A DNA stretch of 7,777 bases from JAKFWF01 sp031401535 (GCA_031401535.1 JANNRP010000075.1:1-7777); one strand, 5' to 3'. Positions 1 through 6,079 are shown, numbered from the stretch's first letter. Notes: generated from the letters alone by a model not told the origin. Program-made: numbers and translations.

Positions 1-129
1 GGGAGGGGATGGGGCCAGCACCGGAAATCTCTGCACTGAGGCTGCGTTTTTGGATTATGCAGCATCAAATTGTGCCACGTTGCAGTAGGTCTTGTCGTGT
101 CCCGCCGCATCCTGCTTGAATGATACCCC

Positions 130-906
130 ATGCCTCGTCCACTACAACCTGTCTCCTCCAGTCAACGGATAGCCTACGGGCTCGCTTTCTTCGCAGGCTT
201 CGTCGCCTTGTGGAGTGTCGCGACGTTCGGCGGGTTTGTCTCAAAGACATTTCTCGCCAATCCGTTGACCATGCTCGAGGAAGGCTGGCTGCTTCTCGTC
301 AAGCATGGCTTCCTGTTCGACATCGGCATGACGATCTGGCGCGTGGTGGGTGGGTTTGCGATGGCGACCATTATCGCCGTGCCGCTCGGCATCGCCATGG
401 GTGCCTACAAGCCGATTGAGGCTGCGCTTGAGCCGTTCGTATCGTTTGCGCGCTACCTGCCGGCGTCGGCGTTCATCCCGCTGCTGATATTGTGGGCGGG
501 GATTGGTGAATTACAAAAGTTGCTCGTGATCTTCATTGGTTCGGTCTTCCAGATCATCCTGATGGTGGCGGGTGCGGTTGGGGCCACACGGCGCGATCTG
601 GTCGAAGCCGCCTATACGCTCGGTGCTAACGATCGCGGCGTGATTCGGCGCGTGCTGATACCATCATCGGCGCCCGCGATCGCGGAAATCCTGCGGCTGG
701 TGCTGGGCTGGGCATGGACCTACGTCATCGTTGCCGAACTGATCGGGTCATCGTCTGGCATCGGTCACATGATCACCGACAGTCAGGCACTGCTCAACAC
801 CGGACAGATCATCTTCGGTATCATCGTCATCGGGCTGATCGGTCTGGTTTCGGACTTTCTGTTCAAGGCCATGAATCAACGCATGTTCCCGTGGAGTTTC
901 GCATGA
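130..906 (+). CDS. ABC transporter permease, NitT/TauT (SsuC/TauC-like) family
   Basis: This is the inner-membrane channel subunit of an ABC importer of the nitrate/sulfonate/taurine class (BPD_transp_1 fold, 258 aa, the usual length for SsuC/TauC). About six hydrophobic segments are visible, at roughly residues 14-34, 72-91, 112-125, 130-150, 190-205 and 226-246. The cytoplasmic EAA loop that docks on the ATPase runs from about 159 to 179 (EAAYTLGAND, then a G and VLIP). The ATG at 130 gives a normal N-terminus, although no clear Shine-Dalgarno precedes it. The stop overlaps the start of the ATPase gene (ATGA), so the two are translationally coupled. No substrate-binding protein gene lies in the window; it may be upstream of base 1. 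The family is certain. The substrate (sulfonate, taurine, nitrate, pyrimidine precursor, bicarbonate and others) cannot be told from this sequence. Confidence 0.93.
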   Translation: MPRPLQPVSSSQRIAYGLAFFAGFVALWSVATFGGFVSKTFLANPLTMLEEGWLLLVKHGFLFDIGMTIWRVVGGFAMATIIAVPLGIAMGAYKPIEAALEPFVSFARYLPASAFIPLLILWAGIGELQKLLVIFIGSVFQIILMVAGAVGATRRDLVEAAYTLGANDRGVIRRVLIPSSAPAIAEILRLVLGWAWTYVIVAELIGSSSGIGHMITDSQALLNTGQIIFGIIVIGLIGLVSDFLFKAMNQRMFPWSFA

Positions 907-1700
907 CGAAACTTCAGATCGAACAGGTTGCACGGGTGTTCCCGCCGGCATCGAAGGGCGGCCAGCCGACGCGTGCACTGGAGCCGACCGATCTTGCCAT
1001 CGACGACAACGATTTTGTGACCATCCTGGGGCCGTCGGGCTGCGGAAAGTCGACCTTGCTGCGTATTGTCGCTGGGCTTGACCGACCAACCTCCGGCAGT
1101 GTTCGGCTCGACGGCGTCGCCGTATCAGGGCCTGGCTCCGATCGCGGCATGGTGTTCCAGTCGTACACTCTGTTCCCGTGGCTTACAGTTGCCGAGAACA
1201 TTGGCTTTGGCTTGCGCGAGAAAGGCATGGCCGCGTCAGACGCGCGCGACATCACTGACCGCTATATCGACCGCGTGGGCCTCAAAGGTTTCGAGAAGCA
1301 TTGGCCGAAACAATTGTCCGGCGGCATGCAGCAACGCACGGCGATCGCACGCGCACTGGCGAACGATCCAAAAATCCTGTTGCTCGACGAGCCGTTCGGT
1401 GCGCTCGACAATCAGACCCGATCACTGATGCAAGAGATGCTGCTCGGCATCTGGGAGCGCGATCAAAAAACCGTGCTGTTTGTCACCCACGACATCGAGG
1501 AGGCGATCTTCATGGGCAGCCGTGTGGTGGTGATGACGGCGCGGCCCGGTCGCATAAAGGCCGATATCGCGATCGATCTGCCGCATCCGCGCAGTTACAA
1601 GCTGAAGACCACGCCGGAGTTTACCGCTCTCAAACAGCGGCTTGTCGATGAGATCCGCGTCGAGGCTCTGAAGGTCGCCGGAATGGGCAGCGGGCATTGA
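903..1700 (+). CDS. ABC transporter ATP-binding protein, NitT/TauT (SsuB/TauB-like) family
   Basis: This is the cytoplasmic ATPase that powers the importer whose permease is encoded just upstream. The 265 aa contain every canonical motif in order: Walker A GPSGCGKST at 43-51, Q-loop Gln86, signature LSGGMQQ at 138-144, Walker B ILLLDE at 158-163 with catalytic Glu163, D-loop ALD at 167-169 and switch His196 (VTHDIEEAI). The ATG at 903 overlaps the permease stop by four bases. A longer reading from 714 in the same frame would overlap most of the 3' part of the permease and is not credible. The gene ends 12 bases from the end of the convergent DUF442 gene. It should be a functional ATPase. As for the permease, the transported substrate is unknown. 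Confidence 0.95.
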   Translation: MTKLQIEQVARVFPPASKGGQPTRALEPTDLAIDDNDFVTILGPSGCGKSTLLRIVAGLDRPTSGSVRLDGVAVSGPGSDRGMVFQSYTLFPWLTVAENIGFGLREKGMAASDARDITDRYIDRVGLKGFEKHWPKQLSGGMQQRTAIARALANDPKILLLDEPFGALDNQTRSLMQEMLLGIWERDQKTVLFVTHDIEEAIFMGSRVVVMTARPGRIKADIAIDLPHPRSYKLKTTPEFTALKQRLVDEIRVEALKVAGMGSGH

Positions 1701-1707
1701 TTGAACT

Positions 1708-1720
1708 CGGCTTCAAGCCG
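1708..1720. repeat. Short perfect palindrome at the convergent gene ends
   Basis: The 13 bases CGGCTTCAAGCCG form an inverted repeat with a single central base. It sits where the ABC ATPase gene and the oppositely oriented DUF442 gene meet, and covers the DUF442 stop codon. As RNA it can form only a four- to five-pair stem, and no T-run follows on either strand. At best it is a weak two-way transcript-end structure; it could also be chance. Confidence 0.3.
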
Positions 1721-2258
1721 CCGTGCGTGCAGCAGCAATCAGCGGTATGACTTCGGCGGAGCCGCTGCAGTCGAGGTGGCCCGCGTGCCCCAGATAACGC
1801 TTGCGATCAGCCTGCGCGTCGAGATCATCGCGGATGACGTCCAGGTCGAAACCGCAACGTTCGAGTGCCGCCAGAACGCAATCGACTGGTTGGCTTCGCG
1901 CCACCGCTGCCGCCCATACGATGGCCGACCGAAGGCCACTTTTGCAGTGGGCGACGACGGGGCCGTCCAACTCACGAAGCGCATCGGCCATGCCATCGAC
2001 CACGTTATCGGTGAACAGTTCATGTTTGTCGGCGGGGACGTGGCGAAACTTGATGCCGTGGCGCCAAGCGTGGGCAGCCTCCTGCGCGGCGCTCAACTGG
2101 TCAGGCTCTTCGCCGTCCGGGCGATTGGACAACACAGCCTTTACGCCAAGTGCAGCAAGCCCCGCGAAATCTTCCGGACGGAGCGCGGTCGTCACGGCGA
2201 AGCTGGGGGTTAACCATGTCAGAGCGGGTTCGGTCATGGTACAATTCAATTGTTGCAT
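1713..2258 (-). CDS. DUF442 / TIGR01244-type protein: rhodanese- and phosphatase-like
   Basis: This 181-aa protein resembles the family of small phosphatase/sulfurtransferase-like proteins found alone or fused to beta-lactamase-like hydrolases (Blh). It has the N-terminal region LTPSFAVTTALRPEDFAGLAALG (15-37), then AVLSNRPDGEEPDQ (41-54), and an active-site loop HCKSGLRSA at 104-112 with nucleophile Cys105 and Arg110. The loop spacing is C-x4-R, the rhodanese length, not the C-x5-R of classical tyrosine phosphatases. Persulfide transfer is therefore as plausible as phosphate hydrolysis. The ATG at 2258 is the first start. A second ATG at 2237 begins MTEPALTW and is equally possible; neither has an obvious Shine-Dalgarno. 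The gene diverges from the Lrp/AsnC gene across a 170-base AT-rich region. Family assignment is firm; the reaction is not known. Confidence 0.85.
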   Translation of the reverse strand: MQQLNCTMTEPALTWLTPSFAVTTALRPEDFAGLAALGVKAVLSNRPDGEEPDQLSAAQEAAHAWRHGIKFRHVPADKHELFTDNVVDGMADALRELDGPVVAHCKSGLRSAIVWAAAVARSQPVDCVLAALERCGFDLDVIRDDLDAQADRKRYLGHAGHLDCSGSAEVIPLIAAARTAA

Positions 2259-2285
2259 GTCAGACGATATTTTCTACAGGAGGAC

Positions 2286-2308
2286 TAGATATCGTTGATG
2301 GATATCTA
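2286..2308. promoter_or_regulatory. Inverted repeat in the divergent DUF442/Lrp promoter region (candidate operator)
   Basis: TAGATATC and GATATCTA form a perfect 8-base inverted repeat around a 7-base spacer. It lies 28 bases upstream of the DUF442 ATG at 2258 and about 120 bases before the Lrp/AsnC start, in a stretch much richer in A and T than the genes. Lrp/AsnC proteins often bind AT-rich dyads near their own gene and a divergent neighbour, so this is a reasonable operator candidate. It overlaps where a -10 box for the DUF442 gene could lie (TTGTCC, then ATATCT, on the minus strand, spacing 17). Binding is inference. Confidence 0.45.
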
Positions 2309-2384
2309 AGGACAAGCTGAAAAACATAGATCAGTGAAAATAAATACTCATTTTTCAATTGACGTCGGCAATGTGTAAACTGCA

Positions 2385-2395
2385 TTCTGACAGAA
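2385..2395. promoter_or_regulatory. Perfect 11-base dyad upstream of the Lrp/AsnC gene
   Basis: TTCTGACAGAA is a perfect inverted repeat around one central base, about 37 bases before the regulator's start codon. The overlapping heptamer ATTCTGA (2384-2390) recurs as a direct repeat at 2411-2417, 27 bases further on and immediately before the translation start. This may be an autoregulatory binding region. No convincing -35/-10 pair could be chosen: TTGACG at 2360-2365 has only a poor partner near 2381. Confidence 0.35.
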
Positions 2396-2431
2396 CTGCT
2401 TAATTTAGACATTCTGATCTGCGGGGTGGCG

Positions 2432-2917
2432 ATGCTCGATGAGATGGATCTGAAGATCCTTGAGATATTGCAGACCGATTGTACATTGCCGGTCGCCGAA
2501 ATCGGCAAAAGCGTAGGATTATCGACGACGCCGTGCTGGCGACGCATCCAAAAAATGGAAGAGGCGGGCGTCATCCAGCGGCGTGTCGCGCTGCTCAATC
2601 CTACTCAGGTTGCCCTTGGCGTCACGGTGTTCGTATCAATCTCAACCAATCGTCATGCGTTGGGATGGCTTGAAGAGTTCCACAAGGTGATCGTCGATTT
2701 TCCAGAGGTGGTAGAGTTCTACCGCATGAGCGGCGCGGTCGATTACCTGTTGCGGGTCGTGGTGCCGGACATCGCGGCCTACGACGCGTTCTACAAGAAG
2801 CTGATCGCGCGCATCGAGTTGTCGAATGTGTCGTCGGCGTTCGCCATGGAACAGATCAAATGCACCAGCGCGCTGCCTCTTAGTTTTGCCCGTGCCAAGG
2901 TAAAGGCTTTGGCATGA
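2432..2917 (+). CDS. Lrp/AsnC family transcriptional regulator
   Basis: This 161-aa protein has full family architecture. An N-terminal helix-turn-helix spans about residues 4-50 (LDEMDLKILEILQ, then VAEIGKSVGLSTTPCWRRIQKM with the recognition helix near 30-42). A C-terminal RAM/AsnC ligand-binding domain spans about 60-150 (PEVVEFYRMSG at 91-101, DYLLRVVVPD at 104-113, FAMEQIK at 137-143). Proteins of this family assemble as dimers to octamers and respond to amino acids or similar effectors. I chose the ATG at 2432 because GGGG lies five bases before it. A GTG at 2426, two codons earlier, is in frame and possible. Likely targets are itself and the divergent DUF442 gene, since both start from the same dyad-containing region. 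The effector is unknown. Confidence 0.92.
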   Translation: MLDEMDLKILEILQTDCTLPVAEIGKSVGLSTTPCWRRIQKMEEAGVIQRRVALLNPTQVALGVTVFVSISTNRHALGWLEEFHKVIVDFPEVVEFYRMSGAVDYLLRVVVPDIAAYDAFYKKLIARIELSNVSSAFAMEQIKCTSALPLSFARAKVKALA

Positions 2918-2924
2918 GCGACAG

Positions 2925-3323
2925 TTAGAACCCGACACCATGAGTAAGGGCTAGCACGACGCAACTGACGGCCGCTGCCATGATTGCCGTCAGCGTCATC
3001 ACCATGCCGGCAACGCGCAGGCGCATGATGTGTGGCGTCTGCGCCAGTCCGTAGGCGTGGACGACGCGGCCGGTCACCAGGATACTACCGATCGCATGCA
3101 ACAGCAGGGGGGCAGCCCGCATCGATTCTGCCAGGCCCATCAGGATGAGCGCATACGGTGCATACTCGATGAAATTGGCGTGCACACGCATGCGCCGCAG
3201 CAGGTCGGTGTCGGCGCCGTCGCCAATCTCGACGCGCTGGGCGCGGCGGCGACCAATGACACGAAACGTGAGGATGATCAGCAGGATTGATAGAAATCCG
3301 GCGTAAAGTGCGGTGATCGGCAT
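2925..3323 (-). CDS. MAPEG family membrane protein
   Basis: This 132-aa integral membrane protein belongs to the MAPEG family (membrane-associated proteins in eicosanoid and glutathione metabolism). The signature region RMRVHANFIEYAPYALIL (44-61) is clear, as is the second conserved patch GRVVHAYG (85-92). Four hydrophobic segments lie at about 3-23, 54-67, 72-88 and 104-127. Eukaryotic relatives are glutathione transferases or leukotriene synthases. Bacterial members of this short type mostly have no assigned reaction. Start ATG 3323 is preceded by GAGAG about ten bases upstream. The gene converges on the Lrp/AsnC gene (7-base gap) and diverges from the thioesterase gene (96-base gap). Confidence 0.88.
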   Translation of the reverse strand: MPITALYAGFLSILLIILTFRVIGRRRAQRVEIGDGADTDLLRRMRVHANFIEYAPYALILMGLAESMRAAPLLLHAIGSILVTGRVVHAYGLAQTPHIMRLRVAGMVMTLTAIMAAAVSCVVLALTHGVGF

Positions 3324-3419
3324 GGGTGTTCAGCTCTCGGGCAGGTTGTTATTGCCTTGGAGACTGTTCAAAGCATGCGGCGCATCAAATGTGAACACAG
3401 CTAATCAAGGGGCGGGACG

Positions 3420-3893
3420 ATGGCTGATCAGGCGCACTGCGGTATTGTCTCAATTGACACGCTGAAAAGCATGACCGGTCTGGCGTTCCTGCAAGCCATC
3501 CGCGATGGCCACCTGCCCCGCCCACCGATGGCTGGACTGCTTGGATTTGCCCTGGTCGCAGTTGCCGACGGGAGTGCAACTTTTGAAGGCACGCCCGGTT
3601 CGCAGCACTACAATCCGATCGGTTCGGTGCACGGCGGCTATGCGGCAACGCTGCTCGATAGCTGCATGGGGTGCGCTGTGCAGACCAAGTTGGCGCAGGG
3701 GCTCGGCTACACGACGCTGGAGTTCAAGGTGAACCTGATCCGTGGTTTGACTGACGGGACGGGTGTGGTGCGAGCGGTCGGAAGCGTGCTGTCGTCGGGC
3801 CGCAGGGTTGCTACCGCCGAAGGCCGCCTCACTGATACCCAGGGTCGGCTACTGGCGACCGCGACCACGACGTGCTTGGTGATGGAGCTGTGA
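3420..3893 (+). CDS. PaaI-type thioesterase (hotdog fold)
   Basis: This 157-aa single-domain hotdog protein resembles acyl-CoA thioesterases of the PaaI/YdiI/4HBT type. The conserved active-site stretch HYNPIGSVHGGYAATLLDSCMG covers about residues 63-84: HGG at 71-73 binds the thioester carbonyl at the start of the hotdog helix, and Asp80 is in the usual catalytic carboxylate position. The second half (TLEFKVNLIRGL at 99-110, ATAEGRLTDTQGRLLATATTTCLV at 131-154) supplies the beta-strands. Start ATG 3420 has an AAGGGG stretch about ten bases upstream. A second ATG at 3471 would remove 17 residues that appear non-essential. No phenylacetate genes are nearby, so the acyl substrate is unknown. 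Confidence 0.88.
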   Translation: MADQAHCGIVSIDTLKSMTGLAFLQAIRDGHLPRPPMAGLLGFALVAVADGSATFEGTPGSQHYNPIGSVHGGYAATLLDSCMGCAVQTKLAQGLGYTTLEFKVNLIRGLTDGTGVVRAVGSVLSSGRRVATAEGRLTDTQGRLLATATTTCLVMEL

Positions 3894-3902
3894 GCGGAGC
3901 TT

Positions 3903-4580
3903 CTATTTCCCCGCCCAGTCGTCCTTCACTTCCATGCACTTCTTGTCGACGAAATCGTTGATGTCCTCGACGATCGTGCTTTGCAGAACGTTGAACGTAT
4001 TGTCGGAGGCCGTCGCCGTCCACATCGCTCCTTTGACGAGTGCCGGAGCATCGATCTTGCCCCAGTTCAACTGTGCCTTGATCGCCTTGCCTTTCTCGAA
4101 GGTCACCTTCGGCGAGAAGTCGAAATTGATGTCGGCTTTTGCCTCCTTGTCGCGATCGACGGTGCATTTGACTTCGTGCTTATCGAACGTGGCGTCATAC
4201 TTGGGCTCGGTCATTGCCTTGATCAGTTGGTCGCGCTTCAATTTAACTTTGGTGACGCAGGCAACACTGCCCCATGGCCAGGAGACTTTGGCCTTCGACA
4301 CCATTTTGTCGAGCTGCTCCTTGCGCCAGCTTTTGATCACGTCGCAGGCGATGTCGGCGCCGTCGGGCTTGCGATTGTGAAACGCCGCGCAGATTGCGAC
4401 CTTGCAGGCCTTGCGGCTGTCGCGTTCCTGCCTTTCCTCCGGCGTCAGTTCATCGATACTGGACGACAGGATGGAGCCGCTGTCCGGTTTCTTTTCCTGC
4501 GCTGCAGCAGGCTCGCCAATGACGCTAAGTGAAGTCAGGACGATAAGGGACAGAGTAGCTGGGCGAAGCACGTTCAGCAT
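3903..4580 (-). CDS. Unrecognised exported protein with six cysteines
   Basis: I do not recognise this family. From ATG 4580 the protein has 225 aa with a clear Sec signal peptide: MLNVLRPATL, a hydrophobic core to about residue 22, then PAAAQ, giving a probable cleavage after Ala27. The mature part is lysine- and aspartate-rich. It has a charged segment LTPEERQERDSRKACK (45-60) and six cysteines at 59, 64, 79, 108, 139 and 215, an even number that would suit disulfides in the periplasm. No lipobox or anchor is visible. The frame stays open to an ATG at 4679, but those 33 residues would bury the signal peptide and overlap the upstream permease stop, so the shorter start is preferred. It lies 91 bases behind the TauE/SafE gene on the same strand and converges on the thioesterase gene with a 9-base gap. 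Confidence 0.75.
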   Translation of the reverse strand: MLNVLRPATLSLIVLTSLSVIGEPAAAQEKKPDSGSILSSSIDELTPEERQERDSRKACKVAICAAFHNRKPDGADIACDVIKSWRKEQLDKMVSKAKVSWPWGSVACVTKVKLKRDQLIKAMTEPKYDATFDKHEVKCTVDRDKEAKADINFDFSPKVTFEKGKAIKAQLNWGKIDAPALVKGAMWTATASDNTFNVLQSTIVEDINDFVDKKCMEVKDDWAGK

Positions 4581-4628
4581 GACGAGGCGATCTCTTTCGG
4601 TTTGGGTTGTGCGGTGCTGCTCCGGTCT

Positions 4629-4660
4629 TGGCGTAACTGTGGTGCAGGATTGTGACGCCA
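4629..4660. repeat. Imperfect inverted repeat between the TauE/SafE and exported-protein genes
   Basis: TGGCGTAAC (4629-4637) and GTGACGCCA (4652-4660) match as inverted arms at 8 of 9 positions around a 14-base spacer. It sits in the 91-base gap downstream of the permease stop and upstream of the exported-protein start. With no T-run behind it, it does not look like an intrinsic terminator. It could be an operator, a processing hairpin, or chance. Confidence 0.3.
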
Positions 4661-4671
4661 GCCGCACATCC

Positions 4672-5403
4672 TCATGCATTCCCCCATATCAAGCTGATCC
4701 CTGAAAGTAGCAGTAAGCCGAGTACCACGCGGTCGAAGCCGCGAGCGTCGATGCGTAGATAGAGCCGGTTGCCCAGTTGTGCGCCGATGATTGTGGCTGG
4801 CACAGAGATCAGCAGGGCGCGGCCAAATTCCCACGTTATGAGACCGCGCACGGCGGAGGCACACAGCATGGCCGCCAGAATGGTAAAATTGAATGTTTGG
4901 AACAGCATGCGCTTGTCCTCCTTCGATAGGCCGCGCAGGCTGGCCCATATCGTCGGTAGCGCGCCGGAGACACCGGCCAATCCGCCCAGGAAGCCAGAAA
5001 CAAACCCAACCACCGCGTCGGCAATACGCCCGCCAGCCGTGACCTTGAAGCGGTCGCGGCTGATCAACTGGAATGCGCAATACAACACGAGCAGACAGCC
5101 GATGCCGAGTTTGAAACTTTTCGCGTCAATCGTCGGCAGCAGGGCAATGCCAAAAGGCACGCCGGCAAGTCCAGCACCGATGTATGGTGCAACGGTCCGC
5201 CAGCGGATCTGGGGCCATAGCTTATGCAGGGTCTGCAACTGTCCGACCACGCCAGCAGCGGCCGCCAGTTGGGCTGCAACCACAGGCGATACTGCATTGA
5301 GCCAGAACGGCATTGCTGACAGGGCAGTGCCAAACCCAGTCAGCCCATTGACGAAGCCGCCTGCCAGCGCGCCGGCGACGATCAGGCCGATTTCCCATGT
5401 CAT
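4672..5403 (-). CDS. TauE/SafE family membrane permease (sulfite/organosulfonate exporter-like)
   Basis: This 243-aa polytopic membrane protein is of the TauE/SafE (formerly DUF81) family, whose characterised members export sulfite, sulfoacetate or related anions. The internal two-fold repeat typical of the family is visible: GGFVNGLTGFGTAL (15-28) matches SGFLGGLAGVSGAL (136-149). Seven to eight hydrophobic segments alternate with short loops such as KLWPQIRWR (61-69) and LSKEDKR (159-165). ATG 5403 starts directly before the first membrane segment (MTWEIGLIVAGALAGG). A longer reading to 5520 adds 39 arginine-rich residues and runs through the probable hsp20 promoter, so it is rejected. No strong Shine-Dalgarno is seen. 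The gene diverges from hsp20 and precedes the exported-protein gene. The substrate is unproven. Confidence 0.88.
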   Translation of the reverse strand: MTWEIGLIVAGALAGGFVNGLTGFGTALSAMPFWLNAVSPVVAAQLAAAAGVVGQLQTLHKLWPQIRWRTVAPYIGAGLAGVPFGIALLPTIDAKSFKLGIGCLLVLYCAFQLISRDRFKVTAGGRIADAVVGFVSGFLGGLAGVSGALPTIWASLRGLSKEDKRMLFQTFNFTILAAMLCASAVRGLITWEFGRALLISVPATIIGAQLGNRLYLRIDARGFDRVVLGLLLLSGISLIWGNA

Positions 5404-5442
5404 GCGGGTGCGCTTTCGTGATGCGGTCGGCTCTGGGAGTAT

Positions 5443-5470
5443 CTTGAAGGTTCTGCGGCGCGCACCATAT
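5443..5470 (+). promoter_or_regulatory. RpoH (sigma-32 type) heat-shock promoter for hsp20
   Basis: CTTGAAG (5443-5449) and ACCATAT (5464-5470) are separated by 14 bases. They match the heat-shock consensus CTTGAAA / CCCATNT at 6 of 7 positions in each element, with normal spacing. Transcription would start near 5476-5478, giving a leader of about 110 bases before the hsp20 ATG. Control therefore appears double: RpoH at transcription and an RNA thermometer at translation, as known for rhizobial small heat-shock genes. No transcript end has been measured here. Confidence 0.72.
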
Positions 5471-5488
5471 CTGGCAGGCAGACAATTG

Positions 5489-5586
5489 CCAGCGCCACGT
5501 TTCGGGCTGGTCGGCAGCAAGGCTCCTTTGGAGTTGCAGCCGTAGTCGGCAACTGTTGGTCGCTTTGGAACGAGGACCTTGGAACG
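5489..5586 (+). promoter_or_regulatory. ROSE-type RNA thermometer in the hsp20 leader
   Basis: The leader folds by eye into consecutive hairpins. The first is 5489-5510 (CCAGC with GCTGG, CC with GG inside). The second is 5513-5541 (GGC/GCC, GCAA/TTGC and CTCC/GGAG with a TTT loop). The third, 5558-5578, pairs GGTC (5558-5561) with GACC (5575-5578) and CT (5563-5564) with AG (5573-5574), leaving G5562 bulged. The anti-Shine-Dalgarno strand thus reads UCGCU opposite AGGA (5573-5576). That is exactly the conserved U(U/C)GCU motif with bulged G described for ROSE (repression of heat shock gene expression) elements of Bradyrhizobium and relatives. Melting at high temperature frees AGGA ten bases before the ATG. 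An alternative GCCG-TAGT-CGGC hairpin (5539-5550) would compete with the second one. The motif and location are directly visible; temperature response is inferred. Confidence 0.82.
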
Positions 5587-6024
5587 ATGTCGCGTCTGTC
5601 CCTGCTCTCAAGCCCGCTGATGTTGGGCTTTGAGGAAATCGAACGGTTGATCGAGCGGGCCGGCAAAATGCCGGGTGACGGGTACCCTCCCTACAACATA
5701 GAGCGTGTCGCGCGGGCAGGAGACAGCGCTGAATTGCTGCGCATCACCTTGGCAGTTGCAGGATTCACACGCCAGCAGATCGAAATTACACTTGAAGACA
5801 GTCAATTGATCATCAAAGGACGCCAGCCGGACGAGAAAACCCGAGAGTATCTGCATCGCGGTATTGCTGCTCGGCAGTTCCAGAGAACTTTCGTTCTGGC
5901 CGATGGAATCGAGGTTTTGAGCGCCGACCTGGAGCATGGCTTGCTGAGCGTCGACCTAGCGCGGCGTGAACCTGAACGGGTCACGAAGCGTATAGAAATT
6001 AGGCAAAGCAAGTCTAAAAGTTGA
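5587..6024 (+). CDS. Small heat-shock protein, Hsp20/alpha-crystallin family (IbpA-like)
   Basis: This is a 145-aa ATP-independent chaperone that forms cytosolic oligomers and holds unfolding proteins for refolding. The N-terminal arm (1-32) leads to YPPYNIER (33-40), the usual entry to the alpha-crystallin domain in rhizobial class A sHsps. The domain runs to about 128, with LRITLAVAGF (51-60), IEITLEDSQLIIKGR (65-79) and the diagnostic A-x-L-x-x-GLLSVDL region (113-124). The C-terminal tail carries the I-x-I anchor as RIEIR (135-139). Length is normal for the class. The ATG at 5587 follows AGGA at ten bases, which is held in the ROSE hairpin. DUF1150 follows 128 bases downstream and a terminator after that, so the two probably share a heat-induced transcript. 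Confidence 0.93.
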   Translation: MSRLSLLSSPLMLGFEEIERLIERAGKMPGDGYPPYNIERVARAGDSAELLRITLAVAGFTRQQIEITLEDSQLIIKGRQPDEKTREYLHRGIAARQFQRTFVLADGIEVLSADLEHGLLSVDLARREPERVTKRIEIRQSKSKS

Positions 6025-6079
6025 GCTTGCTTCGTGGTGGTAAATTAAGCCGAATCGAACGACCATGTCTTAGTCTTGG

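Noticed and set aside
54..86. Sigma-54 promoter on the minus strand
   Set aside because: A perfect TGGCAC -24 box is present on the minus strand near 78-73, but the following GC falls one base too far for the -12 element, and there is no gene to serve on that side within the window.
1..129. Possible tail of an upstream gene (for example the missing substrate-binding protein)
   Set aside because: Two plus-strand frames stay open for only 28 and about 38 codons from the window edge, and neither peptide resembles a known C-terminus. No gene or firm promoter can be supported here.
1701..2298. Long plus-strand reading frames (170 and 165 codons) opposite the DUF442 gene
   Set aside because: They are shadows of a GC-rich gene. 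The minus-strand product has clear family motifs, whereas these show no domain or start signal.
3327..3397. Three TGTTCA/TGAACA hexamers in the MAPEG-thioesterase divergent gap
   Set aside because: Spacing is irregular (3327, 3365, 3392) and the hexamer is short, so an operator cannot be argued over chance without comparison to relatives.
3981..4532. 183-codon plus-strand frame opposite the exported-protein gene
   Set aside because: The minus-strand frame has a signal peptide and a coherent composition; the plus-strand product has no recognisable feature or ribosome binding site.
4581..4679. Longer start for the exported protein at 4679
   Set aside because: It would place 33 polar residues before a well-formed signal peptide and overlap the upstream stop codon.
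4769..5545. 258-codon plus-strand frame opposite the TauE/SafE gene
   Set aside because: It mirrors a well-recognised membrane protein gene and its product looks like an antisense translation, rich in Pro, Ala and Arg with no motif.
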